Shown here: piece after piece, positions 46,475-58,539 of the stretch
How positions within the stretch are numbered: position 1 is the stretch's first letter
Layout: the number at the start of each line of letters is the position of its first letter
Assembly: GCA_958510875.1 (NCBI GenBank)
Contig: OY294068.1
Coordinates: forward strand, 161,174,388 to 161,238,387
DNA length: 64,000 nt
Origin: Endomychus coccineus
Taxonomy: Eukaryota; Arthropoda; Insecta; Coleoptera; Endomychidae
Direction of reading: 5' to 3'
Made by a program: the position numbers and the translations under genes
The notes under the pieces: model-generated
What the model saw: only the letters and a program-made list of their open reading frames with translations
Told to the model about the DNA's origin: nothing
The model's database searches: none

Positions 46475-47330
46475 AATTTCTCAAAGTTATAAAATTGTCT
46501 TAGTTAATAATTGATTATCATTCAAATGCATTCAGAAGATGTTCATACATTCTCCAGTTTCCAAGAAATTTAAATCTTTTTTATTGAAATTCTCGAATTT
46601 GCAGCTCAATAATTTTACCAACTCAGTAAATCCAACACTGCTCTAAAGACATTGGATTACAGAGAATCTATTCTTGAATGGTGAAATATATTGCGAATAA
46701 GTCATTCACTTTAAGCAACTCAAAACCTACTGTGATCGATATTTTACTTTTCTGAATATTCTTCTCTGTTCATGAACAGTAACCGTAGAGGTAATAGTCA
46801 ATAAAGTTGTTGTTCATGAATTTACTAATTAAGGACGTCTCAGGAATGGATGGAATTCCGCTCTAACGCTAACAGTTCCCATCCTTACCTGACCGGTCAA
46901 CTTCAATTGGCAGCACAGTAGGATCTGAGTAAAATACCTAATGTATTTCATACTTAATTTTGATTTAGTAATGGGATGAATGAAATAACTGTTATCTAAA
47001 CAGTGTCATCACTGATTATTATTTCCACCTCGATAAAACCGATTATACAGGAGGACAATTTGAAAAGGAGTAATAGACTATAACTCTAGAACGAGACAGA
47101 TATTCCAAAATGCAGGTATATGTGTGAAGAATTCCAAGGGAGCGTATTTTGATTAACTTTTCGGAAGGGTCGAACCATCCCCTAAGCTGCCATAGCCACC
47201 ATAATAGGAATGTCATACGGAAAAGGTTGGTTGTGGACTGAAAAGGTAATTTGATTGTAGGTTTTCAACGTTTAATTTTTTTTTAATTTAAGCAGGCGTT
47301 CCAAAGTAGTACCTTTTGCAATTAAAATTT
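46475..47330. other. No gene recognised; one arm of a transposon-associated repeat
   Basis: A ~100-bp stretch at about 47075-47165 (ATTCCAAGGGAGCGTATTTT) resembles 47670-47760 (TTTCAAGAGGGTGTATTCTG), apparently the 5' region of the transposase family found just downstream. Confidence 0.4.
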
Positions 47331-47339
47331 TGGGCTATA

Positions 47340-47545
47340 ATTTATTCGTGATAAACAGATATCAGACAATTTCATTACTTCAACAAATGTCCAAAATGGT
47401 TTTTGTTATTCTCCGAACAATAGTACAGTTGACTTTCTAATTCCTGACGAACATTCCGTAATGTTTCCGCTGATGCGGCCCCACAAAGGGGAATCTAATG
47501 CTGTGAGGTCTGATGATCTAGATGCTACCCTATAGGTCTTCTTCT
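47340..47545 (-). pseudogene. DDE transposase C-terminal scrap
   Basis: Minus strand reads YRVASRSSDLTALDSPLWGR (about 47540-47480), matching the last-acidic block WPARSPDLTPLDFFLWG of insect DDE_3 transposases. It is followed by a decayed C-terminus. No upstream domain is visible on this strand. Confidence 0.55.
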
Positions 47546-47639
47546 CCCAATCCCCGAATCTGTATATCCAGTCACTATCTAACTTGAGGAGGATAATGAG
47601 CTTCGTCTTGTGAATAATTCAGTAAATTTTGAGTAAATA

Positions 47640-48070
47640 CAAGATTACCATGCATATCTGTTTGGTATGGAATGGGCTATGACTTCAAAACCTGAAGAGA
47701 TGTTTCACATTGCAGACACCTGTTCCAGAATTTCAAGAGGGTGTATTCTGATGTAATATTCAACGAAGCAAGCAACAGGATCATCAAGGGAGTCTGTCAG
47801 GAAGGTACTGAGGCGCGAACCTCATATCCTTTAAGAACTTGGTGATGATGATCCAGAAAGCCGAATCGAATTTGGTGAATTTATGAGCAACAGATATTAG
47901 TTCACCCCAATCATGTGAGAAACATTTGTTTCAGTGACGAGTGCACGTTTTATTTGGAAGTAATATTAACAAACAGGAAGGTGGATATGGTAAGATGGCT
48001 AGGGTAAGATTCAACTCTTCCTAAAACTACATCAAAATATGTCACCCATGCAATTTTCGAAACTGTTTTC
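47640..48070 (+). pseudogene. DDE transposase fragment with the first catalytic region
   Basis: Plus strand, with frameshifts: a helix-turn-helix remnant ending SRESVRKVLRRE (about 47785), then FSDECTFYLEVILTNRKVDM (about 47930-47990). In this family CFSDECTFYLNG is the block with the first catalytic Asp. The second and third catalytic regions are missing. The opposite-strand scrap at 47340-47545 may be another copy. Confidence 0.6.
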
Positions 48071-48079
48071 TGCATTTTG

Positions 48080-49285
48080 GAATATATTTTCTAGTTCTAT
48101 ATTTATAGCCCATTGATCATTTTCAAATTCTCTCCCTTCATACGATTTCGACATCGATGCACTAATTTAACATGCACCATCGCGTCCATCACTATTTTAC
48201 CAGCGGAACTGAGTGCTGTCCTCCCTTTTCTTATAATATATAATACATTTTGATTTGGTTTTCTCAATGATACTAAGAAACAACATGTGACAAACATACA
48301 TCACTTGAACAAAATATTGTTCCATTGTATGTTAAATGTAAGACATGTGTTCCGAAATAGTAACAAAATGGCTTACTTTAAGGAACGCAGTAAGTGGATA
48401 ATCTATTTATACCACGCGCCATTTTTATGAGAATGAACAATGACTGAACAATTCATTTAAATTCTGCGATAAGGAGCTTTACTATTGTAAAAACTTCGAA
48501 TCAGTTCTGAGCTTCCATTTAACACCTTAAAATTTTACAACGGTCGTAAAAAACATGTAACCACTTTTTTAGTTCGTTGTTTTATTTTACCGGAGCCGAG
48601 GATGCAATAAAATCTTCACTGTACTAGCTATTCGAATAAATCTCTTTCAGCTTATATTCAACTGAAATGTTCCATTCCTGATCTCGAAATAATGAGATTT
48701 TTCATTTAATTCTAGTCAATTCATCGTCTTTTGAATAAATTTGGGAATATTGAACTGATATTTTATTCAGGAAATGAATTTCTTTTGACCAGTCTTGAGT
48801 CTAGATACTTAAACTGTAATGAATTCGGTAATAAACCGTGCTGTTAATTTCCGTTGGCTATCTCCCTGACTGAGAATGCTGGAGAATGAATTACTCAGTT
48901 CAATATGTAGAAAAATAAGCTGCATGTTTACATTTCACAACTTAGTTGTGTTATACTGGGCTGTGATTGGCTTATTCTCGGCAGTGTACGCATGTACTGT
49001 GCAATTTAATAAAATATGAGAACAAGGGCAAGAATAAAAAGCGATCGATTACAAACAACTTTCAATAACCTATTGACATGGTATTCTTAAGAATATATGA
49101 AAAAAAATGTTATCAATTGATCACGTGACTTTCCTGATGCTAGCAAACTAGTTTTTGTACCCTTATGCAGATCATAGGTACGTATAATATGATTGTAGAC
49201 CAGAAAATATATCGGAAAATAAAATTAAGAGTGAAAAAAGACAAGCTTTTAAAGTGTATTAAAAAGAAATATAAATCGTTTTCTC
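48080..49285. other. No gene recognised
   Basis: AT-rich; frames at 48103-48297 and 49140-49334 are unconvincing. No repeats seen. Confidence 0.4.
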
Positions 49286-49287
49286 CG

Positions 49288-49590
49288 ACCCCAAAAACGT
49301 ATACCAATTTTGAATAGATTCGGATCATAATCATCTAACTCGTTCGCCATCTTGAACTTTTGAATTTTGACGTGTAATCCGACCCCAAAACTCCCATATA
49401 CCTAGTTTGGAAAGAATCGGAACATAATCACAAAACCAGTCATCTTGGCCGCCATTTTGAATTTAAGAATTTTGACTGAGAAATCATAATCTCCGACCCC
49501 AAAAACCCTCTTATATCAATTCAAAATATGATCTGAACATAATCACAATACTCGTCCACCATCTTAGCCGCCATCTTTTTTCAGTTTTGA
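49288..49590. repeat. Three imperfect ~100-110-bp tandem units
   Basis: Each unit contains CGACCCCAAAAA (about 49287, 49379, 49495), a GATCATAATCA/GAACATAATCAC element, and CGCCATCTTGA or GCCGCCATTTTG (about 49340, 49450, 49565). The GCCATCTT cores resemble YY1/Pho-type sites, but I attach no function. Unclassified minisatellite. Confidence 0.6.
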
Positions 49591-49594
49591 AAAG

Positions 49595-50795
49595 TGGGTC
49601 AAAATTCACTTGCAAGATTTCACATGAACGTACAAATTGATAAGTGTGCTGTATGCTGCTGTTATTTACACTTCTTGTATGACTCAGTATCATGGTAGTT
49701 GGCTGAAGAAATAGCACTTGATGATTTTAAGTTATTTATTCACACCTATGTACAGTTATGTACAAACTACACTGACAGAACTAAGTCGCCTTATTTATGA
49801 AGGCTAGTTTCCCTAACGTTGTATGTCTCTAGGTTAACGTTTGATTATAAGATTGATGATATATTAATGTTATTGCAAGTATTAATGTTGCTTGCTGGAG
49901 TGATGTTGATGTGCTTGCTATAGCAATGTAATGATGTTGCTCGTTGAATGAATTTGATTTGAATGTTTAGTAATACAATGATGTTGCTCGATGAATGAGC
50001 TTTGTGTCAATAATTATTTTCTACGTCGTTTACTTCAGGCAAGTTTAAGACAAAAGTCGTCTGTAAAGAAGGGTAGTACCTGCTATCGTTGGCTACATAT
50101 GTGTTGACCAGAAATTTCAGGCCACACAACCATTCTTAGAAGTACCCATATAAATAAGCCATGTCAACTTATCAATAACACTTCGTCTGCTGATGACAAA
50201 TTGACACAATTACGACTGACTTACAGATGTGTCGTAAATACATCCACAGAGGCTATAATAGATTATATACAAAAAATGATACTCTAAATGACTTGTCATA
50301 ATTATTGTCAAAATGTATAAAAATATGAATAAGTTGAGCTTGAACAATAAGATTGATAGATAAACAAGACAAGTCAAACAAAAGCTGTTCCTGTCACATT
50401 GACATTATAATGTATTTACTACAGTTTTATGGTGACACCTACTGTCAGGCTGACTTCCGAAATATAACCTTTTTTTGTACTGCTACTTGCTGTCACATAA
50501 ACTCGAAATTTGCCACAGGGTAAAGACATAACATAAATGTTAACGGCATATCGATAAAGATGTTTAGTGTAGATTTGTGTTTCTCAATGTTCCGTATACA
50601 TTTGGAAATGTCAGTTCTGTTGGTGACAGAACTATAGTTAGTTCTGGCGATGAAAGGGTTATTCTGAATGTGCAGTATATTCAATGCTTCTTATGTGAAA
50701 ATTATTACTATTTCAAGTTTTTGGAAACCAATAATTCTCATACAAGAAATCGATGGTGGAAGCTGTCACTTTTGTGATAATTTATCAAACTGATA
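49595..50795. other. No gene recognised
   Basis: Short direct repetition of AATGATGTTGCTCG (about 49930 and 49978). Otherwise AT-rich with no recognised frame. Confidence 0.4.
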
Positions 50796-50799
50796 TATT

Positions 50800-51985
50800 G
50801 AAACCCTTTTTACTTTGTTTTTTATCACATTAACGTAACTATAGTTTTGACAATTAGCGTGCCATCTTCAAAAGTAATATATGAATAAACAGGAAAGATC
50901 TTAAGATATTCATAGTCAAAATGAAATACGCGTAACAAGTGGTTTGAGGCTTTTGAAGAAGAAGATGATATTTCAGTTGTGCTCTCTCCTAAAAAAATCC
51001 AGGCCTCGGAAAATATGTTTTAATCGATTCAGAAACTCTTAACAGAGAACCCAGATTTCCATTCGCAGAAAATAATTCGAGAATTCTCTGACGTAGAAAG
51101 CAAAACTGACCCTATTGCAGATGAAGAATGTGAAAGTGACCAAGACAAAGATATTTTGTGTTGATCTGTGCAAAATATGAGTGAATTTGTGAGAAACTGA
51201 AGGACATAGAGAATTTATAATTAACAAAAAACAATGGCGATTTGGTCATTGATATTTCCCAAATCTTAATGTGGAATGTGAGAATGAAGTAACAAGAACC
51301 AAAATGAATAATTTGAAACTTCCATTGAACAGTTTTTTCATAAAGTGTAATGTATATTCATTCAAAAGTGGCTTTGTATTCCAGTTACATTACATTATGT
51401 TGACAAAAATATGGATAATGAAGTACATATAATTGTTATCACATAATGTATTCTTTTATAGCGGCCACTCCTCCGAACGGCCAAAATTTCATGATATTTG
51501 TAGTGACCGCTTTTGATACATTTTACTATAGATATATTTTCAATCTAAATAAAACAGAACCATCTTTCTCCAATCATGTTTCAGGAACAGGGGCGCCCTT
51601 TTCCTAATTTAAATGAAGTTAAAATTTTGCATTATCAGAATAGACGTTTTCAACTAACACGCTAGAATCAGTAGAAAATTCTAAAGGTATAAAAAATAAC
51701 GACAGTAAAATTCCAAATGTTCAATTAGACTTGTATTAAAGCATTCTTTTCGATTTCTTGATGACATAAAGTTCCTTGTAATCCACTTACTTGTAACCTT
51801 CCTAGTTAATCTCCGCATTAGAATGTTCTAATAACCTGATCAACTTTACCCCATTATCCTATTCGAATTACCTATTCAATCTCGGTCATGTATTTCACCA
51901 TATTCAAACCAAAACCCCATTTTTTACTTGTTTTTTAATTGGACCATGAATATCTTGATCTCTTTCATGTTTATTCATACATTAG
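50800..51985 (+). mobile_element. Penelope-like element 5 fragment, related to PLE 2
   Basis: The left end (TACTTTGTTTTTTATCACAT, about 50811) matches the left end of PLE 2. The right portion carries the endonuclease C-terminus: FNLNKTEPSFSNHVSGTG (about 51535-51590), then NEVKILHYQNRRFQLT and NNDSKIPNVQLDLY. These are the same phrases as at 35555-35740. A 3' tail similar to 35870-35960 follows. RT and the GIY-YIG core are replaced by 650 bp (50880-51530) that I do not recognise. That stretch includes an acidic frame (FEEEDDISVVLSPKK). Confidence 0.7.
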
Positions 51986-52214
51986 TATCGTTTTAGAGAT
52001 GACAGGCTAGTTGTCGAGATTAAAATCACGTTAGTGTTGCAATAATATAAGTAAGGCAAAACCACCGTCGTACATACAGGTCTGGAAACTCGAGGTTGTT
52101 TCCTATGTGAGAAGTGGGACCGCTAAGCGTCGACTTTCGCGTAGTACCAAAAGACGCCACGTAAGAGTATTCTCTGACAACTGTCAGTTGACTTGTCAAC
52201 ACAAGGAATACCTG

Positions 52215-52400
52215 CGTTTTTAGAAACAAATTACGAAATCGTGCATTGTGCCGAAATGCAAAACGGGGTACAAAAGTATGAAGCAAGAAACTTCTGTTTT
52301 TAAAGTGCCGAAAGATACGGAAATGCAAAAAAAGTAGATGCTTGCGATTCCGGATAGAAATCGTTTTAACGAGGTCTTTTATGAAGTTATTTTTAAGGTG
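52215..52400 (+). pseudogene. THAP zinc-finger exon
   Basis: Plus strand: KSCIVPKCKTGYKSMKQETS followed by VFKVPKDTEMQKK, then a stop in place of the conserved Trp (KKW in the family), then AIPDRNRFNEVFYEV and a donor-like AAG|GTGAGT. The C-x4-C start and the FKVPKD..MQKK(W) spacing identify a THAP DNA-binding domain, as in P-element transposases. A partial duplicate of its 3' half with the same donor lies at 52755-52815 and retains the longer end MCEEEEVIFK. Confidence 0.75.
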
Positions 52401-52544
52401 AGTTTGACAAGAGTAACAGTTACAGGGCTCTCTCAAATTAGAATAGTAAATATTGCGTTACGAGAAAAAATGGCAGTGTCAACATAGCTGAGGTTTCCGG
52501 ACCCGTCGAGTGTACAGTACCGGAGCTTTTAGTGTATCATGTAT

Positions 52545-52660
52545 ATATTGTTAACATAATGAAAGACAACATACTGAACTAGTATACATGTATTTTGATT
52601 GTAAACATAATGAAACACAACATACTAAACTAGTATACATGTATTTTGATTGTAATCCTA
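52545..52660. repeat. Two tandem copies of a ~60-bp unit inside the P-like element
   Basis: AACATAATGAAAGACAACAT and ACTAGTATACATGTATTTTG repeat with few changes (about 52554-52600 and 52614-52656). Simple local duplication. Confidence 0.65.
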
Positions 52661-53044
52661 ATTTAATTAAAAAAATGTTTATATGCGATCGATTATTATC
52701 ATACGTTTCCTTTTTAAATTACTACCAAAAAATGCCTTAGATAATAAGTACATACTCCGGAAAGAATGTGTTTTAACGAGGTCTTTTATATGTGCGAAGA
52801 AGAGGAAGTTATTTTTAAGGTGAGTAATACATTTTGACAAGAGTAACAGTTCTATTCCTCTCTCAAATCAGAATACTTTAGTAACACTGCTTGCGATTCC
52901 GGGAAGAAATCGTTTTACCGCTTCGTGATCCAAGCGCTAGCTGGTGGCTGAGTGAGGGACTACGAGTTTGGCGACGCGTAAGAGACCCATGTCAAACATA
53001 GAGTTTCCAGACCTGTATGTATGACCGTGGGCAAAACCAAATGA

Positions 53045-54285
53045 AAAGTGCTTCATTATATCAGTTCTCATATAACAGAAATTCGAAGATACAGTAACTG
53101 TAATACCATAATTAACTTTCGATTGAATAAGGAATATGTGAATGCAACGAATGTAATTTATATTTTCTTTGTAATAGTAAGATGCATGTTCAGTTATATT
53201 TTGATGTCGTTCAGATCATCTCGAATGGAATATTGAAAGATGAAAAATGCGGCGCACGAGGAAAATAAATTATGCCACATGAATGGTTGGATCACTTGTG
53301 AAAGAGAATTTCAAAAAAGTTTCGTTCTCGGATAACTTCATTTCAGCGTAAACATATTTCTATCTTGTCGATTTAGAAATGGCAAGGTAGGAATTATGCT
53401 CATTTGTTGAAACCTTGTTGCAATACAGTTCAGTTATGAAATTGATTAAAATGAATAATAGTTCATGTTGCTGTATCGAATGGAGCCCTATTTCCAACAA
53501 CATTATTCGAAAGACGATGAGGAAATTCACCAATTAGGAGAAGTAATTGGAATAAATATTCAGTTTTAATATCACAAGATCATAGAAAATAATCCGTTAT
53601 ACTTCCAAGTCTTGAGACGTATTCTGCGAAACACCACGGCAGCGTTAACTGGAGTGGTGTTTTAAGAGGATCTACGTCGAGTAAGGAGGTTAGTATAATT
53701 GAATATTTTCATTTGATTGAGTGGCATCGTTGAGTTTATATAATGAATATAACGATTACAATAAATTATCATATTTATCATTTATTTTGTATTAATATTG
53801 ATCGTACAATTATTGTAAGTAATATTTAAAACATCGTTATCTGTCGATGAGCTTGAGCTACCTATACTGGTAGTGCACGGCAAGGTTCTTTTTCTCATCT
53901 TTACAACGATGTTGAGATGATGTTCGTTGCTTAACTTTATGTATGATTCGAGGCTCATTTGAAAAATGACCAGTAGTTTAAATAACTTCTTATAAGTTGA
54001 CTCCAGATTTTGTTAAAATGCTCACAGCAGAGAAACGATTTTGATGATTGGTTATTTTTACCTTCTTGATATCAATCCCAATACTTCGCGCGCCTAGACG
54101 TGTTCAGTTACTGAGTTGCTTAATATCCATTGGACAAATTTTGTACCATATACCTGTCTCCTCCCAATCCGGGGGTTATGAACAATCGATTCGTTTTGAT
54201 ATGTGGTGCTCTTTTACTTAATAACTTCTGTAGTAGACGCACAGAACACTTGTCTTGATATTGTTTGCTCGATGTTAGCCATTTA
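53045..54285. other. No gene recognised
   Basis: AT-rich, with no recognised frames or paired repeats. Confidence 0.4.
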
Positions 54286-55570
54286 GTTCATCATCATCAT
54301 CATGAGAGGGGAGGGAGCTTAGCTCCCTGATGCACTTAGACCACTTAGTTGGGCTCATTATGCGCCCCGTGGTCAGAAGCCTATTCTATTCTAGCAGGTT
54401 TGTGGCCCACCAGAAACTCAGAATATTGCTAGTGCTGATTGCCATAAGTTCTTCTGGGAGCAGTTCTAATTCTCCGAAGTGTCGGTGGGTCAGAGGGATG
54501 CTGATGCTGGGCATTCCAACAGGATGTGAGAGGTAGTTCCTTTCACCTCTCTGCATTTCCTGCATATTGGGTCATCTGTAATGCCCATAGTGTGGAGATG
54601 TCTGTCAAGGTGACTGTGAACGGTAAGGATTCCAGTGATCTCTCTGATGTCCCTTCTGTTCAGAGAAAGGAGTTTCTTCGAGAGCCTAGGCACAGGCTCT
54701 TTGATGAAGAGCTTGGCCTGCTTCATGCGTGATGATTGACGCCACTATTTGGACCACTCAGTTAGTCAGTTGGCCCAGGAGGGCGAGACCCCCTACGCAG
54801 TTTGATAAAGCGACCATTGGCTCTGGTTCGATATGAGCGCTTGACGACCCTCGCCTGGCCAGAGAGTCGGCCATTTCGTTCCCTACAACTCCGCTGTGTC
54901 CGGGGACCCAGATGAGTTGAACTTTATTTCTCCTAGCTAGTTCTGCCAGTGTATCTCTGCATTCTCTGACAAGCCTTGATATGACTCTGGGTGATTTGAG
55001 AGCTCCCAGAGCCGATCGGCTGCTTATGCAAATATATATGTGCCCATTTACATAGTTCCTTCGCAGGTTTTCTGTGGCACAAGTCAGTATTACGTAGAGT
55101 CACTGAGATAGTGATCCTTGGCTTTTTTAAGTACACTCCCGCCCCAGAAGCCTGATCTACCTTCAACCCATCTGTGAACCATACAAGCCCATCTGGTGGC
55201 AGTAGGGTGAAGGTATCGTTGTTCCAATTTTCTTTATCCGGGATGAGAATTTTGGGAGAAGTGAGACATATAGCAGGAATCATGCTATCTTGCTTCATTT
55301 CTAGTTTGGGGCATTTGGAGATTGCCTCACTCGAAATCGATGAGTGTCCACGAGAGTGGTGCATTTTGGTCTAGTGGCCCAGGCCCTCCAACCTATACGC
55401 CGTTCTCATGGCCTCAGCATAGATGCAGTGATTTGTTTTTCTCCGCCCTTTGAAGTTTCAAATAATATGGTGTTGTATTCAATACAGATAAGATCACCAT
55501 ACATTCGACTTCCTTCCTGAAAACTTCTACTAGCCAGAAATCTGGTAGATCTTTTTTGTAAGCCGTCCAG
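54286..55570 (-). pseudogene. LINE family 2 fragment: RNase H and C-terminal zinc finger, minus strand
   Basis: Minus strand from 55364: a linker, then LVWFTDGLKVDQASGAGVYL (first catalytic Asp; Leu replaces the usual Ser), and a decayed middle with KWAHIYLH and a HKQPIGSG-like piece. WVPGHSGVVGNEMADSLARR-like text follows across a frameshift (54925-54860). The finger block is HLDRHLHTMGITDDPICRKC then HILLECPA (54660-54500). The 3' end is a short CATCATCAT microsatellite (54289-54303), the usual kind of LINE tail. It is the same family as 44635-45790 but with independent damage. Confidence 0.8.
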
Positions 55571-55579
55571 TGAGTTTTC

Positions 55580-57380
55580 GTCATAGTTTCCAACAGTCTT
55601 GTTAGAATTGCAGAACTGTATTTTCTTTCCTCATGAACCGTTTGTTTCTCTCATCTTTTGACCGCACGTGCCTTTCTGGCATCCTCGAAAACTATGTCTT
55701 CGAATGGGTCTATTTTCCGATTGAAATCTTCAAAGTGCTTTTTCTGGAAAAGGTTTGGGGAAATATTTCAAATCGTCTTCACAACTGGTTCTTTATAATC
55801 GTTGCCATTAGCTCGCTTCATGTTAAAAGCCCAATCTTTGAGAATATTTGCTAGGCGTTCGTTCAAAGTCAGCTCAAAAAATTCATAATTTTGCTCACCA
55901 CACAGTGTGCTTCCAAATGCATTTGTGCATTTTCATCGTGTTTGCAAGCTTTAAAGTTTCCATTGATTCGCTCATTTCTAAATCTGAAGCGATTCATTGC
56001 GATTTTAATTGACGTTTGTTAATAAATACAAGCCTTTGTTATTGTGACAGTTATATTATGACTCTAGATTTAAATTATTGATTATTTTGGCTTTGTTGGA
56101 CTAACCGAAAAATCGAAGTGGATGAACCACGTCGTCGAAGGTATATTCGTTTATCTATACATGGTAAGTATGTAAAATTTGTGATTGCTATTGGCCTAAC
56201 TTATGATGAATTATATAATAAACAAAATGGCGGAATGGTGCAACAAACGCGTTACGGGAATTCTTCTGACTCCATAAGCTAGTAGATAATTGTGCATTGA
56301 AGAAAATTACAGTCCGAAAATACGTATTTAGAAGTCCAAAAAATAACAACATTGTGGAATTTTCAGTGTTTGCTAGCAGTTATTTGTATGATAAAGTCAT
56401 TTCAGAAATGAAGATATAAGATTCGAAATTTCGTTGAGCTATTTCACTAGAAGATAATTTGGTGATAACTTCATTATTTTAAAAAATATTTATTCCCATA
56501 ATTCACAGATTTCTTGTGATTTACAATTTAGAAAAATTCATCCAAAGCTGGTGAGATCTGAGAAGTTTTTGTAGATGAGGAGTATAGACGCTCGTGAGTG
56601 TGAATAATAATTTGTCAATCTTCAATATAAGTGACCGAATGATAAATGTACAAATGCTGTTGAATTGGGTGCTTCTGTTATATTATATGGTTAAGTAACG
56701 AAGTTGACGACTAAAGTATAAAACCCATACTCTGCATTGTTTTCAATTTAAACTCATGTTTCTGGTGACGATTCATTTTGAGCATATCGGGTTACAGACT
56801 GTTCAGAAATTGCCAGCCTGGTTCCTCAGCCTGTTCCTCCCCCTTGTCCTTTTTTTGGAAGAAAAACATTCTAGGCATGGTTTCTAAGGGATCTGAAGCT
56901 TCACGTTTATTTTTTCACAGGTGTAGCATCAGAGGGTGATAGCTGAATTCTATCAGTATTTTCCTCAAAAGTGTAAGTTCATCTCCCTCCGAATCATCAT
57001 CAGTGACATAATTTGGCATTTGTGGATTTGCATTCTCCATTTCGTATAGGGTAGGAGGAAATCCAGATATTCTGATGAATTGTTATTTCCCTTATCGCTG
57101 AAGATCCCCTCGGGAGCTTCTGTCCCCAGCCTATCATCTTACGGATATGATCATATAAGATCTTATATTTTGCAACTACATTTATAAATATATTGAATGC
57201 TGGATCGCCCTTCATAATTTTGCATGAAATACTGTATTCAATATTCAGGCAGAAAACAGGATCACATTGTCGCTTGAAATTGGAACATGCAATGTTGTTC
57301 GAAATTGTCGGAGAGGCATGAGAACCTGTCCGCTTCTTGATGTACGGATCTTTGTTAGAAATTGGGTAACTTGTGGCGGG
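55580..57380. other. No gene recognised; one 128-codon minus frame of unknown nature
   Basis: The frame 57000-57386 on the minus strand ends SYPIRNGECKSTNAKLCH. A short acidic frame (MPNYVTDDDSEGDELTLL) follows on the same strand in another phase at about 57010-56960. This could be a decayed ORF of a mobile element. I do not recognise the protein. Confidence 0.35.
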
Positions 57381-57384
57381 AACC

Positions 57385-57770
57385 AAAAAGCATGAGGCGG
57401 GCCAAGCTATTCATCTATTGGCTGTGTGGAGGCTCCTCTCTGTAAGGGACATTAATCCGTACGGATCACTGTCGTCTTAACGAACATCTTCATGTGATGG
57501 GTATCGCAGATGACCCATATGTGAGGGATACAGAAAGATATAAGAAACTGCTTCTCACACTCTGCTGGAATGCCCAGCTTTGACACTCCTCAGACAATGA
57601 TACTTTGGCGCAACAGAACTGCTCTCGGAGGAACTTATGGGAGCCAGCACTGGCGTTATTCTAAATTTTTTGCTACTCATCAAACTGCTAGCATAGAATG
57701 AGCTCTCGAATACATGCACAATGGGTCCAATCCAAAGGCCTGAGTGCATATAGGGGTTTAAAATCTCAGC
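57385..57770 (+). pseudogene. LINE family 2, C-terminal zinc-finger end
   Basis: Plus strand: GHCRLNEHLHVMGIADDPYV (about 57464-57520), a disrupted Cys block, LLLTLCWNAQL, ELLGASTGVILNFLLLIK-like text with frameshifts, and MSSRIHAQWVQSKGLSAYRG (57698-57757). This matches the terminal finger and tail of the copies at 45500-45740 and 54700-54330. It is 5'-truncated. Confidence 0.75.
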
Positions 57771-57779
57771 ACGCTATCG

Positions 57780-58280
57780 ATGAAGATGATCCATGCTTAT
57801 GTGAAACTTTTATTCAACGAAAGCAACCTCGTAGAGGGTATATTATGACATCAGAATGTGTAATAAATTCACTGATTTCGTTGGACCACATATACCAGTA
57901 TGTAGGACGTAAGAATTCCGTATCGACGACTTGACTGTCCTATATTACCCTGCGCGCTTATAGAAAATCGTGCCCATAGGGTCGGTTATTATTATCTTAC
58001 ATCACAATTATAACATCATTTGAATTTTTAGCGAGCTGGGAATGTTATAGAACTCTGGAATACTTTCAATTGATGAAATGAGTTTCACCACGCAAGAAAT
58101 ATTTGAGATTTCGAACGGGAGTAGTTGTAATATGGATCGTTACTTAGTTTATATGAACATATATACCTCGAATGCATCTCATGGGAAATTATGTTCCATT
58201 TCCTGAGAATAAGAGCCAACATTTTTTTCCCAAAAAACCTGTAAGGTCAATAACCACATTATAATAACTATAAACAAGCA
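57780..58280. other. No gene recognised
   Basis: AT-rich spacer. Confidence 0.4.
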
Positions 58281-58531
58281 CCTATTGCAAATTTAATATC
58301 ATACAGAAACCGATCTACAATAGATGCTGAAACTCCAAATCTTCCTTTCAGAGCCATAAAGTATGCAACGTTATTTGGGTCAATAGTGGCGAAGCTGAGC
58401 TCTTTGAAGCCCACATCGGAAAAAATATTCAAATGTCCCAAAATTTTCGATTCTACCGTTATTTCTCCATGTAACAGATAATCAGTGCCAACGCTTTCCT
58501 GAGGCAAGCATCTTAAACAATTCACCGTTCC
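58281..58531 (-). CDS. Open frame of unknown gene, possible internal exon
   Basis: A minus-strand frame follows an AG (AAAATAG|GGAACG, near 58532). It reads NCLRCLPQESVGTDYLLHGE, ITVESKILGHLNIFSDVGFK, ELSFATIDPNNVAYFMALKG, then RFGVSASIVDRFLYDIKFAIG before a GTGCTT donor-like site. There is no ATG at its start. Residue use is balanced, unlike the AT-driven frames nearby, so an exon is plausible. The FATID...RFGV pattern is faintly thioredoxin-like, but I cannot defend that assignment. Either splice site could be fortuitous. Confidence 0.3.
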
Positions 58532-58539
58532 CTATTTTG

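Larger units (their letters stand above)
52055..53038 (+). mobile_element. P-like element remnant with THAP domain, 8-9-bp target duplication
   Basis: Terminal inverted repeats of about 28 bp (TACATACAGGTCTGGAAACTC on the left from ~52071 and its reverse at 53003-53023) are enclosed by GGCAAAACC on both sides (52055-52063, 53030-53038). P elements make 8-bp duplications, so the structure fits. Inside is a THAP zinc-finger exon. A second copy of the terminal sequence occurs at about 52480-52525, showing internal duplication. It is non-autonomous: the P-type catalytic domain is absent. Confidence 0.75.

Noticed and set aside
50880..51530. Acidic frame resembling a piggyBac-type N-terminus
   Set aside because: Only a short acidic stretch is present; no piggyBac core motif or TTAA-flanked ends were found.
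52026..52436. 136-codon minus-strand frame
   Set aside because: Shadow of the THAP exon and terminal repeat of the P-like element on the plus strand.
57000..57386. 128-codon minus-strand frame
   Set aside because: Not recognised, with no splice or promoter support. It probably belongs to a decayed element; mentioned only in the gap note.
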